From positions 1 through 64,000 of the forward strand of contig NZ_JAIVKM010000006.1 of assembly GCF_020523985.1 (NCBI RefSeq): a stretch of DNA of 64,000 nt, written 5' to 3'. The stretch is from Mangrovibacter yixingensis. Lineage in GTDB: Bacteria > Pseudomonadota > Gammaproteobacteria > Enterobacterales > Enterobacteriaceae. The position numbers and the translations under genes are program-made. Of this stretch, positions 32,758 to 42,729 are shown in pieces. The notes beneath the pieces were generated by a model. That model was not told where the DNA came from, searched no databases, and saw only the letters and a list, made by a program, of their open reading frames with translations. Every line of letters starts with the position of its first letter. Position 1 is the first letter of the stretch.

Positions 32758-33279
32758 TTAGTTACTTTCCAGCATATTAATTATTTGGTTAGCAACAACC
32801 TTCGCACTTTGATCATCTGTACGAATAACAACATCGGCAATCTCTTCATACAGAGGATTGCGCTCATCCGCTAAAGCTTCGAGAACTTCCCGAGGGGGCA
32901 TGTCCACCTGGAGTAACGGACGTTTTTTGTCACGTTGCGTACGCGCAAGTTGTTTTTCAATGGTGGTTTCCAAATACACCACGACACCGCGCGCAGAGAG
33001 GCGATTACGCGTTTCACGAGATTTCACAGACCCGCCGCCCGTAGCCAGGACAATACCCTGCTTTTCGGTCAGCTCATTGATAATTTTTTCTTCGCGCTCG
33101 CGAAAACCCTGTTCGCCTTCAACGTCAAAAACCCAACCGACATCGGCTCCAGTACGTTTCTCAATTTCTTGATCGGAATCGAAAAATTCCATATTGAGCT
33201 GTTGAGCCAATTGCCGCCCAATAGTGCTTTTGCCGGCACCCATAGGCCCAACCAGAAAGATATTGCGTTTCTCTGCCAT
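32758..33279 (-). CDS. aroK: Shikimate kinase I
   Basis: Phosphorylates shikimate at the 3-hydroxyl, fifth step of aromatic amino acid synthesis. The start at 33279 ([24 protein letters not shown]) gives 173 residues as in E. coli. The P-loop is GPMGAGKST, shikimate contacts are in [13 protein letters not shown] and [10 protein letters not shown], and the lid carries [11 protein letters not shown]. The region 33280-33581 upstream of it holds no gene; it should contain the aroK promoter, but I could not define good hexamers. Confidence 0.96.
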   Translation of the reverse strand: MAEKRNIFLVGPMGAGKSTIGRQLAQQLNMEFFDSDQEIEKRTGADVGWVFDVEGEQGFREREEKIINELTEKQGIVLATGGGSVKSRETRNRLSARGVVVYLETTIEKQLARTQRDKKRPLLQVDMPPREVLEALADERNPLYEEIADVVIRTDDQSAKVVANQIINMLESN

Positions 33280-33581
33280 TTTTTCGGTACTACTAAGACA
33301 ATTCGTTAATGATAAACCCACCATGCAACGTCCGGGCACGGCAGGAAATGAACTGAAACCTCTTATGCTATAGTGCGAGAGTCAGACTAAAAATTATCTC
33401 AACACTCAAGGTGGTTTGGCAACCGAATAAATTATTACTTCGCGGATATCCCCAGAACAAGCCCTGAGCCTGAAGCGGCCCGGCCCCACCTAAAACCGGT
33501 ACATCTTGTATGATAATTCCAGCCTCAGGTCAAACACCATGACAGGTTTAACTAAACTTATTTGTATACATCTTTTATTTG

Positions 33582-34796
33582 TCAGATTTCTGCCAGATGA
33601 GTCGTGATAAAAACAACCAACTCCCGACGCTCATCTTCTTTTATTTGATGGCGGAATAAACTACCAATCAATGGAATTGCCCCCAAAAAAGGAACCTGTG
33701 CTACACCATCACGTTGTTTATGCTGAAAAATACCGCCCAGCACTATGGTATCACCGTGACGGACATCAATCCTGGTTTCTATTTCCTGTTTATCAATAGC
33801 CATCACGTCACCTTCAGCACGCTGCAGAACCTGGCCGGGGGCATTCTGAGTGATACGTAAATTCAGGCGTACACGTTTATCCGGCAGAACAACAGGGGTG
33901 ACCTCAAGCCCCAACACAGCCTCTTTAAACTCAATAGTGGCTGCTGAAGAATCGGTACCAGAGGTCTGATAAGGAATTTCACTTCCTTGTTTAATACTGG
34001 CTGGCTGCTGATGCGCTGTAATCAGGCGTGGTCGGGCAATAATGTCCAGTTGCTGGCGTTGTTCCAGGGCAGACAATTCCATAGCCAATAAATTACTGTC
34101 TACCCGGCCTATATTAAAACCCAGACTAGTGCTATTCCCCGTAACACCTAACTCCGCAGTACCGGAAACCTGCCGTGAATTCCCTTGCCACTTAACACCC
34201 AGCTCCTGCAAACTCTGCTGATTAATGGTGACAATATGTGCCGCCAGTTCAACCTGCCCTAAGGGCAAATCCAGTAACTCAACAAACGCCAGTATTCGGG
34301 CCAAAGCCAGCTGCGTATCATTTAACATCAGCCTGCTGGTACGTTTATCTACCACCATTGACCCGGTAGCCGACAGCCCGTTATCCGCCAACTCACGGAT
34401 GGCGGCCGCAACCCCTTCAACATCAGCATGCCGTACAGAAACAACCGCCTGTTGTTGTGGCTGACGAGCCTGCTTTTGTGCTTTCTCTGCCAGCGCGGCC
34501 TGCCGCTGCTGATTCGCCCACTCAAGCGTATTGATACGCAAAATATTTCCCTGTACTTTCCCTTCCAGCTCCGCTATTTCAAGCACTACAGCCAGTGCCT
34601 GCTCCCACGGAACATCAACCAGGCGTAATGAAATCGTCCGGTCTCCTCCTTGTGCAATAACAACGTTAAGCTGCCTGCCCTCAGCAAGGGCTTGTAACAC
34701 CTGTGCCACGGGTACTTGATCAACAACCAACGAAACAGGCCTGGCAAAACACCAGGCTGACCACATAAATGACAAGCCTACCCACCATGCTTTCAT
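33582..34796 (-). CDS. hofQ: HofQ secretin-like protein (DNA uptake/utilisation)
   Basis: An outer-membrane secretin homologue (PilQ/ComE type), required in E. coli for use of DNA as a nutrient. The 404-residue protein starts at 34796 behind AGGGAGGGAGAAAG and has a signal peptide ending near CFA-RPV. An N-terminal STN/secretin N0 region and N1 domain come next, and the secretin core covers the last 200 residues or so (KQGSEIPYQTSG, VTPVVLPDKRVRLNL, VFITTHLAEI). E. coli HofQ has 412 residues. The start overlaps the hofP stop by four bases (ATGA). No premature stop is seen in the cluster. Confidence 0.93.
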   Translation of the reverse strand: MKAWWVGLSFMWSAWCFARPVSLVVDQVPVAQVLQALAEGRQLNVVIAQGGDRTISLRLVDVPWEQALAVVLEIAELEGKVQGNILRINTLEWANQQRQAALAEKAQKQARQPQQQAVVSVRHADVEGVAAAIRELADNGLSATGSMVVDKRTSRLMLNDTQLALARILAFVELLDLPLGQVELAAHIVTINQQSLQELGVKWQGNSRQVSGTAELGVTGNSTSLGFNIGRVDSNLLAMELSALEQRQQLDIIARPRLITAHQQPASIKQGSEIPYQTSGTDSSAATIEFKEAVLGLEVTPVVLPDKRVRLNLRITQNAPGQVLQRAEGDVMAIDKQEIETRIDVRHGDTIVLGGIFQHKQRDGVAQVPFLGAIPLIGSLFRHQIKEDERRELVVFITTHLAEI

Positions 34797-35116
34797 TCTT
34801 TCTCCCTCCCTGGAAGTAATAAAATATGTTCCTGAGCCGGGCACCCTTCTACCTGGCGCAATACGATTTGATGCTCAGAAACCGAGCCAATGAGCCAACC
34901 CTCTTCAAGTTCATCGCCAGCGACTACCCGCATCCACTTCCCACGCCCAGAATTGATAATTCCTTGTAATATGTGTCCCTGATGCACCACGCCCATAAAA
35001 CGCCAGGTACCCGCTAAATCTGATGTACATTTTGTTGATAACGATACAAATGGATTTCGTAACTCACTGCTGACCAGAGCAGGCACCCATAACACCAACA
35101 GCATTATCTGACGCAT
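34793..35116 (-). CDS. hofP: HofP (PilP-like) DNA utilisation protein
   Basis: A 107-residue protein in the position of PilP of type IV pilus clusters. A short hydrophobic N-terminus (MRQIMLLVLWVPALVSS) resembles a signal sequence, followed by a small beta-rich domain (WRFMGVVHQGHILQGII). The start at 35116 was chosen because GGAG lies seven bases upstream; it overlaps the end of hofO by 53 bases. Similarity to PilP is weak, so the assignment rests mostly on position. Confidence 0.8.
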   Translation of the reverse strand: MRQIMLLVLWVPALVSSELRNPFVSLSTKCTSDLAGTWRFMGVVHQGHILQGIINSGRGKWMRVVAGDELEEGWLIGSVSEHQIVLRQVEGCPAQEHILLLPGREKE

Positions 35117-35597
35117 CTATTATCTCCAACTCAAGCTTCACATTTACATGTTCATTTTCACCCGCTTGTAGATAAAACCCTGATAACCTAACAGGTTCAC
35201 CTGCTAGTGCAGGAAACAAGTGCAAAACGCCTTCCCATGGCAAAGACAAACTCAACTCAGCTTTACCGTCATCCCCTTGCATTCCCCAGGCTAATAATTG
35301 CCCGCCTGCATCACGGGTAAATCTCTGGGCAGAAAAAGCAGTCGCAGGCTGGTTTATACACAAGTGCAGAGCCTCCAGAGCAGTGACTTTCTGCCTCAGC
35401 TGAACCCAATAAGCTTGTTGTTGCCGCCATTGGGTGCGCATAAGATGTAATTGAGCGCCAGAATCTGAGATTTTCTGTTTTACTGGCACAACCAAAACCA
35501 GCCAACCAAGCCCAGCACAAACGGCCATTAATACAATCCACAACACAGCCTTCCTGAAGCGGGTAAGTACCAGCCAGTGTTCAACTATCAACGTCAT
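35064..35597 (-). CDS. hofO: HofO (PilO-like) DNA utilisation protein
   Basis: A 177-residue protein with one membrane helix near residues 15-38 (KAVLWIVLMAVCAGLGWLVLVVPV), then a Gln-rich helical stretch and a PilO-like periplasmic domain. The ATG at 35597 overlaps the last codons of hofN, as is common in this cluster; the frame is open upstream but inside hofN. It is longer than the E. coli product (about 146 residues), and its C-terminal extension produces the overlap with hofP. Confidence 0.8.
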   Translation of the reverse strand: MTLIVEHWLVLTRFRKAVLWIVLMAVCAGLGWLVLVVPVKQKISDSGAQLHLMRTQWRQQQAYWVQLRQKVTALEALHLCINQPATAFSAQRFTRDAGGQLLAWGMQGDDGKAELSLSLPWEGVLHLFPALAGEPVRLSGFYLQAGENEHVNVKLELEIIDASDNAVGVMGACSGQQ

Positions 35598-36126
35598 CCT
35601 TTTCACCCTGCAAAGTAAAACCAAAGTGAATCTCACCATTACGCTGAGTGATATGAGTAACTTTTAACTGGTGAAACCCTGGCCATGCCGCAAAGACTGT
35701 TTCACTGGCCAAAGCACCTTCTGCTGATAAACCAACCCCTTCAATCGACACGGTACTGTGTTGCATACCCAGCCCAATTAGCCAGATATCCTCCGGTAAT
35801 TGGCCGCTCAGGTATGCAAGGCTCTGCTGCCAGTGTTGTAGTTGTTGCTTGCGCTTTTTCACAACCTCATGGCCGATTCGAGCTTTTTCTAACTGCATAA
35901 GCGCTGTTTCAAGTTCAGCTACGGCATGTTGCTGGTGGTGAGATAACATACTGAATGGAGTGACTATATCCGTTTGCATGCGGAGTCTGGCATGCAAAGG
36001 TAAAACAACGAGGGCGAGAGCAATACCTTCACAGCACAATGCAATAAGCGTGTATCGCCCCCACCGATATAGCAAAAATTTCCGCTGTTGTGCTCGCCAG
36101 GGCAAGAAGTTGACCGGGTCTTTCAT
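35581..36126 (-). CDS. hofN: HofN (PilN-like) DNA utilisation protein
   Basis: A bitopic inner-membrane protein of the PilN family. The 181-residue product opens with the PilN-type cytosolic motif MKDPVNFLPWRAQQRK. It continues with a membrane helix (LIALCCEGIALALVVLPL near 27-44), a coiled-coil helix rich in Gln, Glu and Lys (60-110) and a small C-terminal domain. The start overlaps the hofM stop by four bases (ATGA). Confidence 0.88.
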   Translation of the reverse strand: MKDPVNFLPWRAQQRKFLLYRWGRYTLIALCCEGIALALVVLPLHARLRMQTDIVTPFSMLSHHQQHAVAELETALMQLEKARIGHEVVKKRKQQLQHWQQSLAYLSGQLPEDIWLIGLGMQHSTVSIEGVGLSAEGALASETVFAAWPGFHQLKVTHITQRNGEIHFGFTLQGEKDDVDS

Positions 36127-36941
36127 GCTGGATAACTCCCCAACGCAAGGCCAAGAGCGATGACAAATGGGCCAATATCCTCAGGAAGAGGAGGTGCAAC
36201 TAGCTGAAGTACACTATAGGGATCCAGTTTCTCTTGTGGTTGATCTTCGGGTTGCACCAATATCGCCGTTTGTGACCCACACACAAGGGCATTTGTCATC
36301 GGGCAACCTAAGCGTTCCAATAACCCTCCTATTCCCGCTACATCAGAACACCGCGCTCCCCATTGCTGTGGGCCATACCAAAGCCAGTCTTGCTGTCCTC
36401 TGTATATTACCCAGACGCTGTCTGCCTGCTGAATTCGATAAGGGGCCAACGCCAGCGCATCAGGAGTGATTGCTGCAAGCTGACACCGGCTTTGGGTGAA
36501 ATACCTCTGCAAACGCGATACTTCTTCTGCCGGAGCTGTGGTTACACAGGCAAGCTGGCTTCCAGAATGGACACCATAATCCCAACACAATTGACTGACA
36601 GGCATATCCAATTGTTGGGCAGCCATTTGCCCTATATAACGATGCGTTTCTGCATCACTCAGTGCCATAGCAGGTAATGCCAGTTGCTGTTGAAGTGTGC
36701 GCCCGGTGGGTATTCCAACCCGCAAGCGGTAGCCACCAGGCAGTGTTTTCCGTAATGCCACTAATGCTGAGACAACATCAGATTCTGGCGGCAGTTGCGC
36801 ATCATCTTGTGAATGATGGGGCAAAAGCCATTCCCACCAACCGCGCAATTGCCAACCATAACGCCGGTGTTGAACCGCCACTGCCAGGAGCCTGTCTTGC
36901 TGAATATCGACCCCCACCTGCCACCGCGCTGCTGGACGCAT
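36123..36941 (-). CDS. hofM: HofM (PilM-like) DNA utilisation protein
   Basis: A cytosolic actin-like protein in the place of PilM, first gene of hofMNOPQ. The 272-residue product starts MRPAARWQVGVDIQQDRLLAVAVQ, where VGVDIQ corresponds to the phosphate-1 strand of the actin fold. The end segment PFVIALGLALGSY matches the PilM C-terminus. E. coli HofM has 259 residues. It is divergent from mrcA. Confidence 0.88.
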   Translation of the reverse strand: MRPAARWQVGVDIQQDRLLAVAVQHRRYGWQLRGWWEWLLPHHSQDDAQLPPESDVVSALVALRKTLPGGYRLRVGIPTGRTLQQQLALPAMALSDAETHRYIGQMAAQQLDMPVSQLCWDYGVHSGSQLACVTTAPAEEVSRLQRYFTQSRCQLAAITPDALALAPYRIQQADSVWVIYRGQQDWLWYGPQQWGARCSDVAGIGGLLERLGCPMTNALVCGSQTAILVQPEDQPQEKLDPYSVLQLVAPPLPEDIGPFVIALGLALGSYPA

Positions 36942-37058
36942 CTCATCTTCCTCCCTGACTTAAAAGTAAAAATGGCATATCAAACCGCTCTTGATGCCTT
37001 TATACTACCGCCCGGTTGTTTATAAACTGCCCAACAGAAACCAGATGAGAAAAGCTCA

Positions 37059-39608
37059 GTGAAGTTCGTAAAGTATTTATTGTTCTTTGTTATTGCTTGC
37101 ATTTTATTGGGTGCTGGCTCGATTTATGGCTTATACAAATACATAGAGCCGCAGTTGCCTGATGTTGCGACCCTCAAAGATGTCAAACTCCAGACACCTA
37201 TGCAGGTATACAGCGCCGATGGTGAACTCATTGCACAATTCGGTGAAAAACGGCGTATACCGTTGCGTCTGGACCAAATTCCACCGGAATTAGTGAAAGC
37301 GTTTATAGCGACAGAAGACAGTCGCTTCTATGAGCACCACGGCATTGATCCTGTGGGGATTTTTCGTGCAGCAAGCGTAGCGCTGTTCTCTGGGCATGCA
37401 TCCCAAGGGGCCAGTACTATTACACAGCAGCTTGCCCGTAACTTCTTCCTGAGCCCGGAAAAAACGCTGGACCGAAAAATAAAAGAAGCGTTTTTGGCTA
37501 TCCGTATTGAACAATTGCTGAGTAAAGATGAAATCCTTGAACTTTATCTCAACAAGATTTATCTCGGTTACCGTGCTTATGGGGTGGGTGCAGCGGCTCA
37601 GGTTTACTTTGGTAAAAATGTCAGCCAGCTAACATTAAGTGAAATGGCAGTCATTGCCGGGTTACCTAAAGCCCCTTCCACATTCAACCCGCTTTATTCC
37701 TTAGATCGCGCGACAGCCCGTCGCAATGTGGTTTTGAGCCGTATGCTGAGTGAGGGGTATATTACCCAGGCACAATATAACGATGCCGTCACACAGCCGA
37801 TAGAAGCCAATTATCATGGCCCCAAAATTGCCTTTTCTGCGCCTTATTTGTCTGAAATGGTTCGTCAGGAAATGGTTCGTCGCTATGGCGATAATGCCTA
37901 TACCGATGGTTACAAGGTCTATACCACTGTTACCCGTCGCTTACAGCAAGCTGCCCAGGATGCTTTGCGCACCAATGTCATTAATTACGACATGCGCCAT
38001 GGCTACCGTGGCCCAGAAACAGTGTTGTGGCGTATTGGCGAAACGCCCTGGGATACCCAAAAAGAGATTACACTGCTGCGCACGCTACCTAACTATGGCC
38101 CGTTACATCCGGCTATAGTGAACAGCGCCACCCCAACAGAGGCAGTCGCGATGCTCGCAGATGGCAGCTCAGTGCGTTTAACCATGGATGGGGTTCGCTG
38201 GGCAAGACCCTGGCGTTCAGATACCCAACAAGGGGCCACGCCACGTAAAGTGACGGATGTTCTTCAAGCAGGCCAGCAAATCTGGGTGCGGCAACAGGGT
38301 GATGACTGGTGGCTGGCTCAGGTTCCCACAGTCAACTCCGCTCTTGTGTCACTCAACCCACACGATGGTGCAGTAATGGCCCTGGTTGGCGGGTTTGATT
38401 TCTACCAAAGTAAATTCAACCGTGCTACTCAGGCCCTACGGCAGGTAGGCTCGAACATTAAGCCGTTCCTGTACACTGCTGCTATGGATAAGGGTTTGAC
38501 GCTGGCCAGTATTTTGAACGATGTGCCTATTTCTCGTTGGGACGCGGGTGCTGGTACCGACTGGAGTCCAAAAAACTCACCACCAACTTATGACGGTCCA
38601 ATTCGTTTACGCCAGGGTTTAGGCCAGTCGAAAAACGTAGTGATGGTTCGCGCTATGCGTGCAATGGGTGTGGATTACGCCGCCGATTACCTGCAGCGCT
38701 TTGGTTTCCCTTCACAAAATATTGTACGCACCGAATCTCTGGCACTGGGTTCAGCTTCTTTCACGCCATTGCAGGTGGTTCGTGGCTATGCCGTGATGGC
38801 GAACGGTGGATTCCTGGTTGATCCTTACTTCATTAGTAAAATCGACGATGAACAGGGCAACACGATTTTTGAAGCCAGGCCGCAGGTTGCCTGTGCCGAC
38901 TGTAATCTACCTGTTATTTATGGTGATACACCGAAATCGAACGTTCTGGAAAATCAGAACATGGAAGATGTCGCCACTTCTGCTCAGCAGCAAAATGCCA
39001 CAGTGCCCATGCCTGAGCTTGAAAAAGTGAATGGGCAAGCATCAGCCGTGGAGTCTCAGGCTTATGCACCTCATGTCATCAGTACACCGCTGTCCTTCCT
39101 GATCAAAAGTGCGCTGAACTCTAACATTTTCGGTGAACCCGGTTGGATGGGAACAGGCTGGCGTGCAGCCCGTGACTTGAAACGTAATGATATTGGCGGG
39201 AAAACAGGGACAACCAATAGCTCGAAAGATGCCTGGTTCTCAGGTTATGGCCCCGGTGTTGTCACCTCGGTGTGGATTGGCTTTGATGATCATCGCCGTG
39301 ACCTTGGCCGTACGACGCTATCTGGTGCGATTAAAGATCAGATCTCTGGTTACGAAGGCGGTGCTAAAAGTGCCCAACCGGCCTGGGATGATTACATGAA
39401 AGCTGCTTTAGATGGCGTAGCAGAACAACCTCTAACTCCGCCGCCAGGCGTTGTTACAGTACGTATTGATCGCGCGACAGGGCAGCTTGCCAGTGGTGGT
39501 AATAGCCGGGACGAATATTTTATTGATGGCACACAACCCACTCACCAGGCAATACATGAAGTGGGCACCACCGTCATTGATAATGGTGAAACTCACGAAC
39601 TCTTCTGA
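37059..39608 (+). CDS. mrcA: Penicillin-binding protein 1a
   Basis: Bifunctional class A PBP that polymerises and cross-links peptidoglycan. The 849-residue protein begins at a GTG (MKFVKYLLFFVIACILLGAG), which forms the membrane anchor. The transglycosylase domain has the catalytic Glu in FIATEDSRFYEHHG near 86 and GASTITQQLARNFFL near 123. The transpeptidase has the serine nucleophile in VGSNIKPFLYTAA near 465 and GGKTGTTNSSKDAWF near 716. E. coli MrcA has 850 residues. It is divergent from the hof cluster and convergent with nudE. Confidence 0.98.
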   Translation: MKFVKYLLFFVIACILLGAGSIYGLYKYIEPQLPDVATLKDVKLQTPMQVYSADGELIAQFGEKRRIPLRLDQIPPELVKAFIATEDSRFYEHHGIDPVGIFRAASVALFSGHASQGASTITQQLARNFFLSPEKTLDRKIKEAFLAIRIEQLLSKDEILELYLNKIYLGYRAYGVGAAAQVYFGKNVSQLTLSEMAVIAGLPKAPSTFNPLYSLDRATARRNVVLSRMLSEGYITQAQYNDAVTQPIEANYHGPKIAFSAPYLSEMVRQEMVRRYGDNAYTDGYKVYTTVTRRLQQAAQDALRTNVINYDMRHGYRGPETVLWRIGETPWDTQKEITLLRTLPNYGPLHPAIVNSATPTEAVAMLADGSSVRLTMDGVRWARPWRSDTQQGATPRKVTDVLQAGQQIWVRQQGDDWWLAQVPTVNSALVSLNPHDGAVMALVGGFDFYQSKFNRATQALRQVGSNIKPFLYTAAMDKGLTLASILNDVPISRWDAGAGTDWSPKNSPPTYDGPIRLRQGLGQSKNVVMVRAMRAMGVDYAADYLQRFGFPSQNIVRTESLALGSASFTPLQVVRGYAVMANGGFLVDPYFISKIDDEQGNTIFEARPQVACADCNLPVIYGDTPKSNVLENQNMEDVATSAQQQNATVPMPELEKVNGQASAVESQAYAPHVISTPLSFLIKSALNSNIFGEPGWMGTGWRAARDLKRNDIGGKTGTTNSSKDAWFSGYGPGVVTSVWIGFDDHRRDLGRTTLSGAIKDQISGYEGGAKSAQPAWDDYMKAALDGVAEQPLTPPPGVVTVRIDRATGQLASGGNSRDEYFIDGTQPTHQAIHEVGTTVIDNGETHELF

Positions 39609-39639
39609 TACCACAGCCCCTTCCTGATGGAGGGGGCAA

Positions 39640-40200
39640 TTACAAGCGGCCCTGCTGACTCAACCATTCACGCACCAGAAATAACGCACTGATATTGCGT
39701 GCTTCGCTGAAATCAGGATCCTTCAGTAAATCCATCATCGTAGCCAACGGCCATAGTTCTTGTACCAGAGGCTCCGGCTCATCACCTTCCAGTGATGATT
39801 CATATAAATTTTCCGCCACAATAATATTCATTTTGCTGGAAAAATAAGAGGGAGCCATTGTTACTTTTTTAAGAAAGCTCAATTGGTGTGATCCAAACCC
39901 CACCTCTTCCTGCAATTCCCGGTTTGCCGCATCAAAAGGCATTTCGCCAGGGTCAATTAATCCTTTGGGGAAACCCAGCTCGTAAGATTCAGTACCAACA
40001 GCATACTCACGTATCAGCACAAGTTTATCGCCGAGGATAGGCACTATCATCACAGCTTCCCGTTCAGATGGGCGCATGCGTTCATAGACACGATGAACCC
40101 CATTACTGAATTCCAAATCAACCGACTCAACATTAAATAAACGGGAGCGGGCAACGGTTTCAACATTCAGTATTTGCGGTTTTTGTAGTGGTTTGTTCAT
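39640..40200 (-). CDS. nudE: ADP compounds hydrolase NudE
   Basis: A Nudix hydrolase active on ADP-ribose, Ap3A and NADH. The start at 40200 (MNKPLQKPQILNVETVARSRLF) gives 186 residues as in E. coli. The Nudix box is intact: GLIDPGEMPFDAANRELQ followed by EEVGFG near residues 92-113, with all catalytic glutamates. It is divergent from igaA. The 335-base gap 40201-40535 contains no gene. Confidence 0.95.
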   Translation of the reverse strand: MNKPLQKPQILNVETVARSRLFNVESVDLEFSNGVHRVYERMRPSEREAVMIVPILGDKLVLIREYAVGTESYELGFPKGLIDPGEMPFDAANRELQEEVGFGSHQLSFLKKVTMAPSYFSSKMNIIVAENLYESSLEGDEPEPLVQELWPLATMMDLLKDPDFSEARNISALFLVREWLSQQGRL

Positions 40201-40535
40201 GAATCTACGCTTCATATATGGAATCCTGATGCTATTTTGCGACACGTGGCAATGTTTGGGCAATTGCCAATTGCCTGTTTTTCACAATTGTGCAACCAGA
40301 AAAACATAAATCTTGATGATTTGAATGATGTCAAGGCATTGCATTCTTTCCAGGAATTTGCTGATACTTCTCTTTATAAAGCTTTGCTAACATTTAGTTA
40401 CCTTCGGCATGTCTACCCAAAAAGCTAAAGAAATATATTAATAATGCCGATTATCATTCACTTAACTAAAATCATCAGTGAAGGGTTGCCGTTTGCTGTA
40501 CTTGATTCAGAAATTGAAGGTTTGATGGGGATAGC

Positions 40536-42671
40536 ATGAGCACCTTGTTGATTTTTTTCACTGCAGTACTTGGCTGCCTGGCTATTGTCGGGTTGGTGTT
40601 CGGGTACAAGCAGCATCAGCACTCTCGCTACCCCTGGTTGCAAGCATTGGGTGGTGCGACAACACGCCAGCTCAGCGAAGAAGAACGCTCAGCTATTGAG
40701 CATTATCTTTCCTCACTGGCACGCAATCAGCAACTTCCAGGCCCCAGTGGTGCCAGTACCGGGCATGTAAACATGTCGCTCGGCCCCAAAAGCCGCACCG
40801 TATATTCTGTCGTGCGCTCAATTACTCGCTATGGGCTTACTGCTGATGACCCCAACAAATGGCGTTACTATCTCGATTCCGTTGAAGTTCACTTGCCGCC
40901 TTTTTGGGAACAGTACATCAGCGATGATAACAATGTAGATTTAGTTATTACCGACTCTCTGCCACTGGTGATTGGCCTCAATGGCCATACACTGAAAAAC
41001 TACCGTCAGGAATCCCGTGGAGCGGTACATCAGTTCTCTGGTAGCACAGCATCAATTCGTGGCGAAGAGAGCGAACAAATTGAGTTATTAAATATCCGCG
41101 AAGAGACACGTGAAGAGTACACACTGTCGCACCAGGATAACTTACGGGAAGCATTGCTGATCAGTGCAGCATTTTTACTGTACTACCTGTGTTTGCTAAT
41201 CCCATCAATGTTTATTCCCTGGCTCGCAGGATGCGCCACCCTCCTGCTATTGGGTGGTTTGTATGGTATTTGCATCCCACCTGCCAAGAGTAATTTGCGG
41301 GAAATTCACTGCCTGCGCGGCACCCCAAAACGCTGGGGGTTATTTGGTGAATCCGACCAGGAGCAAAATAATATTTCTCTCGGTGTCATTGACCTGATTT
41401 ACCCTTCCCACTGGCAGCCTTTTATCAGCCAGGACCTGGGGCATAAAACAGATATTGATATCTACCTGGACCGCCATGTTGTGCGCCAGGGGCGGTTTTT
41501 ATCTTTACATGATGAAGTTAAAAACTTTCCTCTGCAGCACTGGCTACGTAGCATGATAATTAGCGCCAGCGCTCTTGTGGTAGTGATTATGCTGGTTGTC
41601 TGGGTTCCCCTGGACATGCCAATAAAGCTCACGATTTCCTGGCTCAAAGGCGCACAAAGCGTGGAAGCGACAACATTGTCTCAACTGGAGAATGCCCATC
41701 TGCGTGTTGGCGATACGGTGCAACTCTCTGGGGACGGGATGTGTAGCGTCTCGGCCACCGATAACTGGTCAGCCCGCCATAACACGCCTTTCCGGCCATT
41801 TGATTGCTCACAGATTTTCTGGAACAACGCCACCCCGCTTCCAGCACCAGAATCTGATATCGTTACAAAAGCCAGTGCGCTGGTGCAGACAGTCAACCGC
41901 CAACTTCACCCACAAGATGGTGACGATACTAAGGTAAACCCGCAACTGGCCTCTGCTATTCAAAAATCAGGTATGGTATTGGTAGACGATTTTGCTGATA
42001 TCGTGCAGAAAACCCAGGCATTATGTACCTCGGATGATGATTGTGTTCGTCTCAAAAATGCACTAGTAAATCTGGGGAACACTAAAGACTGGGAAACGCT
42101 GGTTAAGCGTGCAGACAGCGGGAAACTCGATGGAATTAATGTTCTGCTTCGCCCGGTCAGCGCAGAATCACTGTCAAACCTGGTGACAACATCCACCGCA
42201 CCGTTCTTCATGCGCGAAACGTCCCGGGCAGCCTTGTCGCTTAACAGCCCATCACCAGGTGGCTTTTTGATTATCAGCGATGAAGGTTCTGAGTTGGTGG
42301 ACCAGCCTTATCCGCCCGTTTCACTCTATGATTACCCGCCGCAAGAGCAGTGGGCTGTATTTCAACACCTGGCTGAAACCCTGACCCACACACCATTCCA
42401 CGCAGAAGGCATTATTACCGGGTTGTCGACAGATGCGAATGGAACGGTGCACGTTATGCTTCACAGCGTGCCCGACAGTGCCAGTCTGTGGCGTTATATT
42501 TTCACGTCGTTATTACTGGCCGCTATGGTGATCAGTTCAGTCTACAACGGCAGCATGGCTGCAATTCGCTATTACCGCCACCGTCGTCGTCTGGCTCAAA
42601 TACTGGCCTGGTACGAAAACTGCCTTAACCCGAAACTTATTCCCGGCCCGGACGTTCCCCATTTGTTCTGA
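40536..42671 (+). CDS. igaA: Rcs stress-response inhibitor IgaA (YrfF)
   Basis: An inner-membrane protein that holds the Rcs phosphorelay (RcsD) inactive; it is essential in wild-type enterobacteria. The 711-residue protein has an N-terminal membrane helix (LLIFFTAVLGCLAIVGLVFGY) and a cytosolic domain (about 25-200). Two helices lie near 206-250, a third near 341-360 (IISASALVVVIMLVVWV), then a large periplasmic domain with paired cysteines and a last helix near 656-675. E. coli YrfF also has 711 residues. Confidence 0.96.
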   Translation: MSTLLIFFTAVLGCLAIVGLVFGYKQHQHSRYPWLQALGGATTRQLSEEERSAIEHYLSSLARNQQLPGPSGASTGHVNMSLGPKSRTVYSVVRSITRYGLTADDPNKWRYYLDSVEVHLPPFWEQYISDDNNVDLVITDSLPLVIGLNGHTLKNYRQESRGAVHQFSGSTASIRGEESEQIELLNIREETREEYTLSHQDNLREALLISAAFLLYYLCLLIPSMFIPWLAGCATLLLLGGLYGICIPPAKSNLREIHCLRGTPKRWGLFGESDQEQNNISLGVIDLIYPSHWQPFISQDLGHKTDIDIYLDRHVVRQGRFLSLHDEVKNFPLQHWLRSMIISASALVVVIMLVVWVPLDMPIKLTISWLKGAQSVEATTLSQLENAHLRVGDTVQLSGDGMCSVSATDNWSARHNTPFRPFDCSQIFWNNATPLPAPESDIVTKASALVQTVNRQLHPQDGDDTKVNPQLASAIQKSGMVLVDDFADIVQKTQALCTSDDDCVRLKNALVNLGNTKDWETLVKRADSGKLDGINVLLRPVSAESLSNLVTTSTAPFFMRETSRAALSLNSPSPGGFLIISDEGSELVDQPYPPVSLYDYPPQEQWAVFQHLAETLTHTPFHAEGIITGLSTDANGTVHVMLHSVPDSASLWRYIFTSLLLAAMVISSVYNGSMAAIRYYRHRRRLAQILAWYENCLNPKLIPGPDVPHLF

Positions 42672-42729
42672 GTATTCACGCCACAGGTTGTGATAATCTG
42701 TGGCCCATTGTGAATACTCGGGAGCCCCC

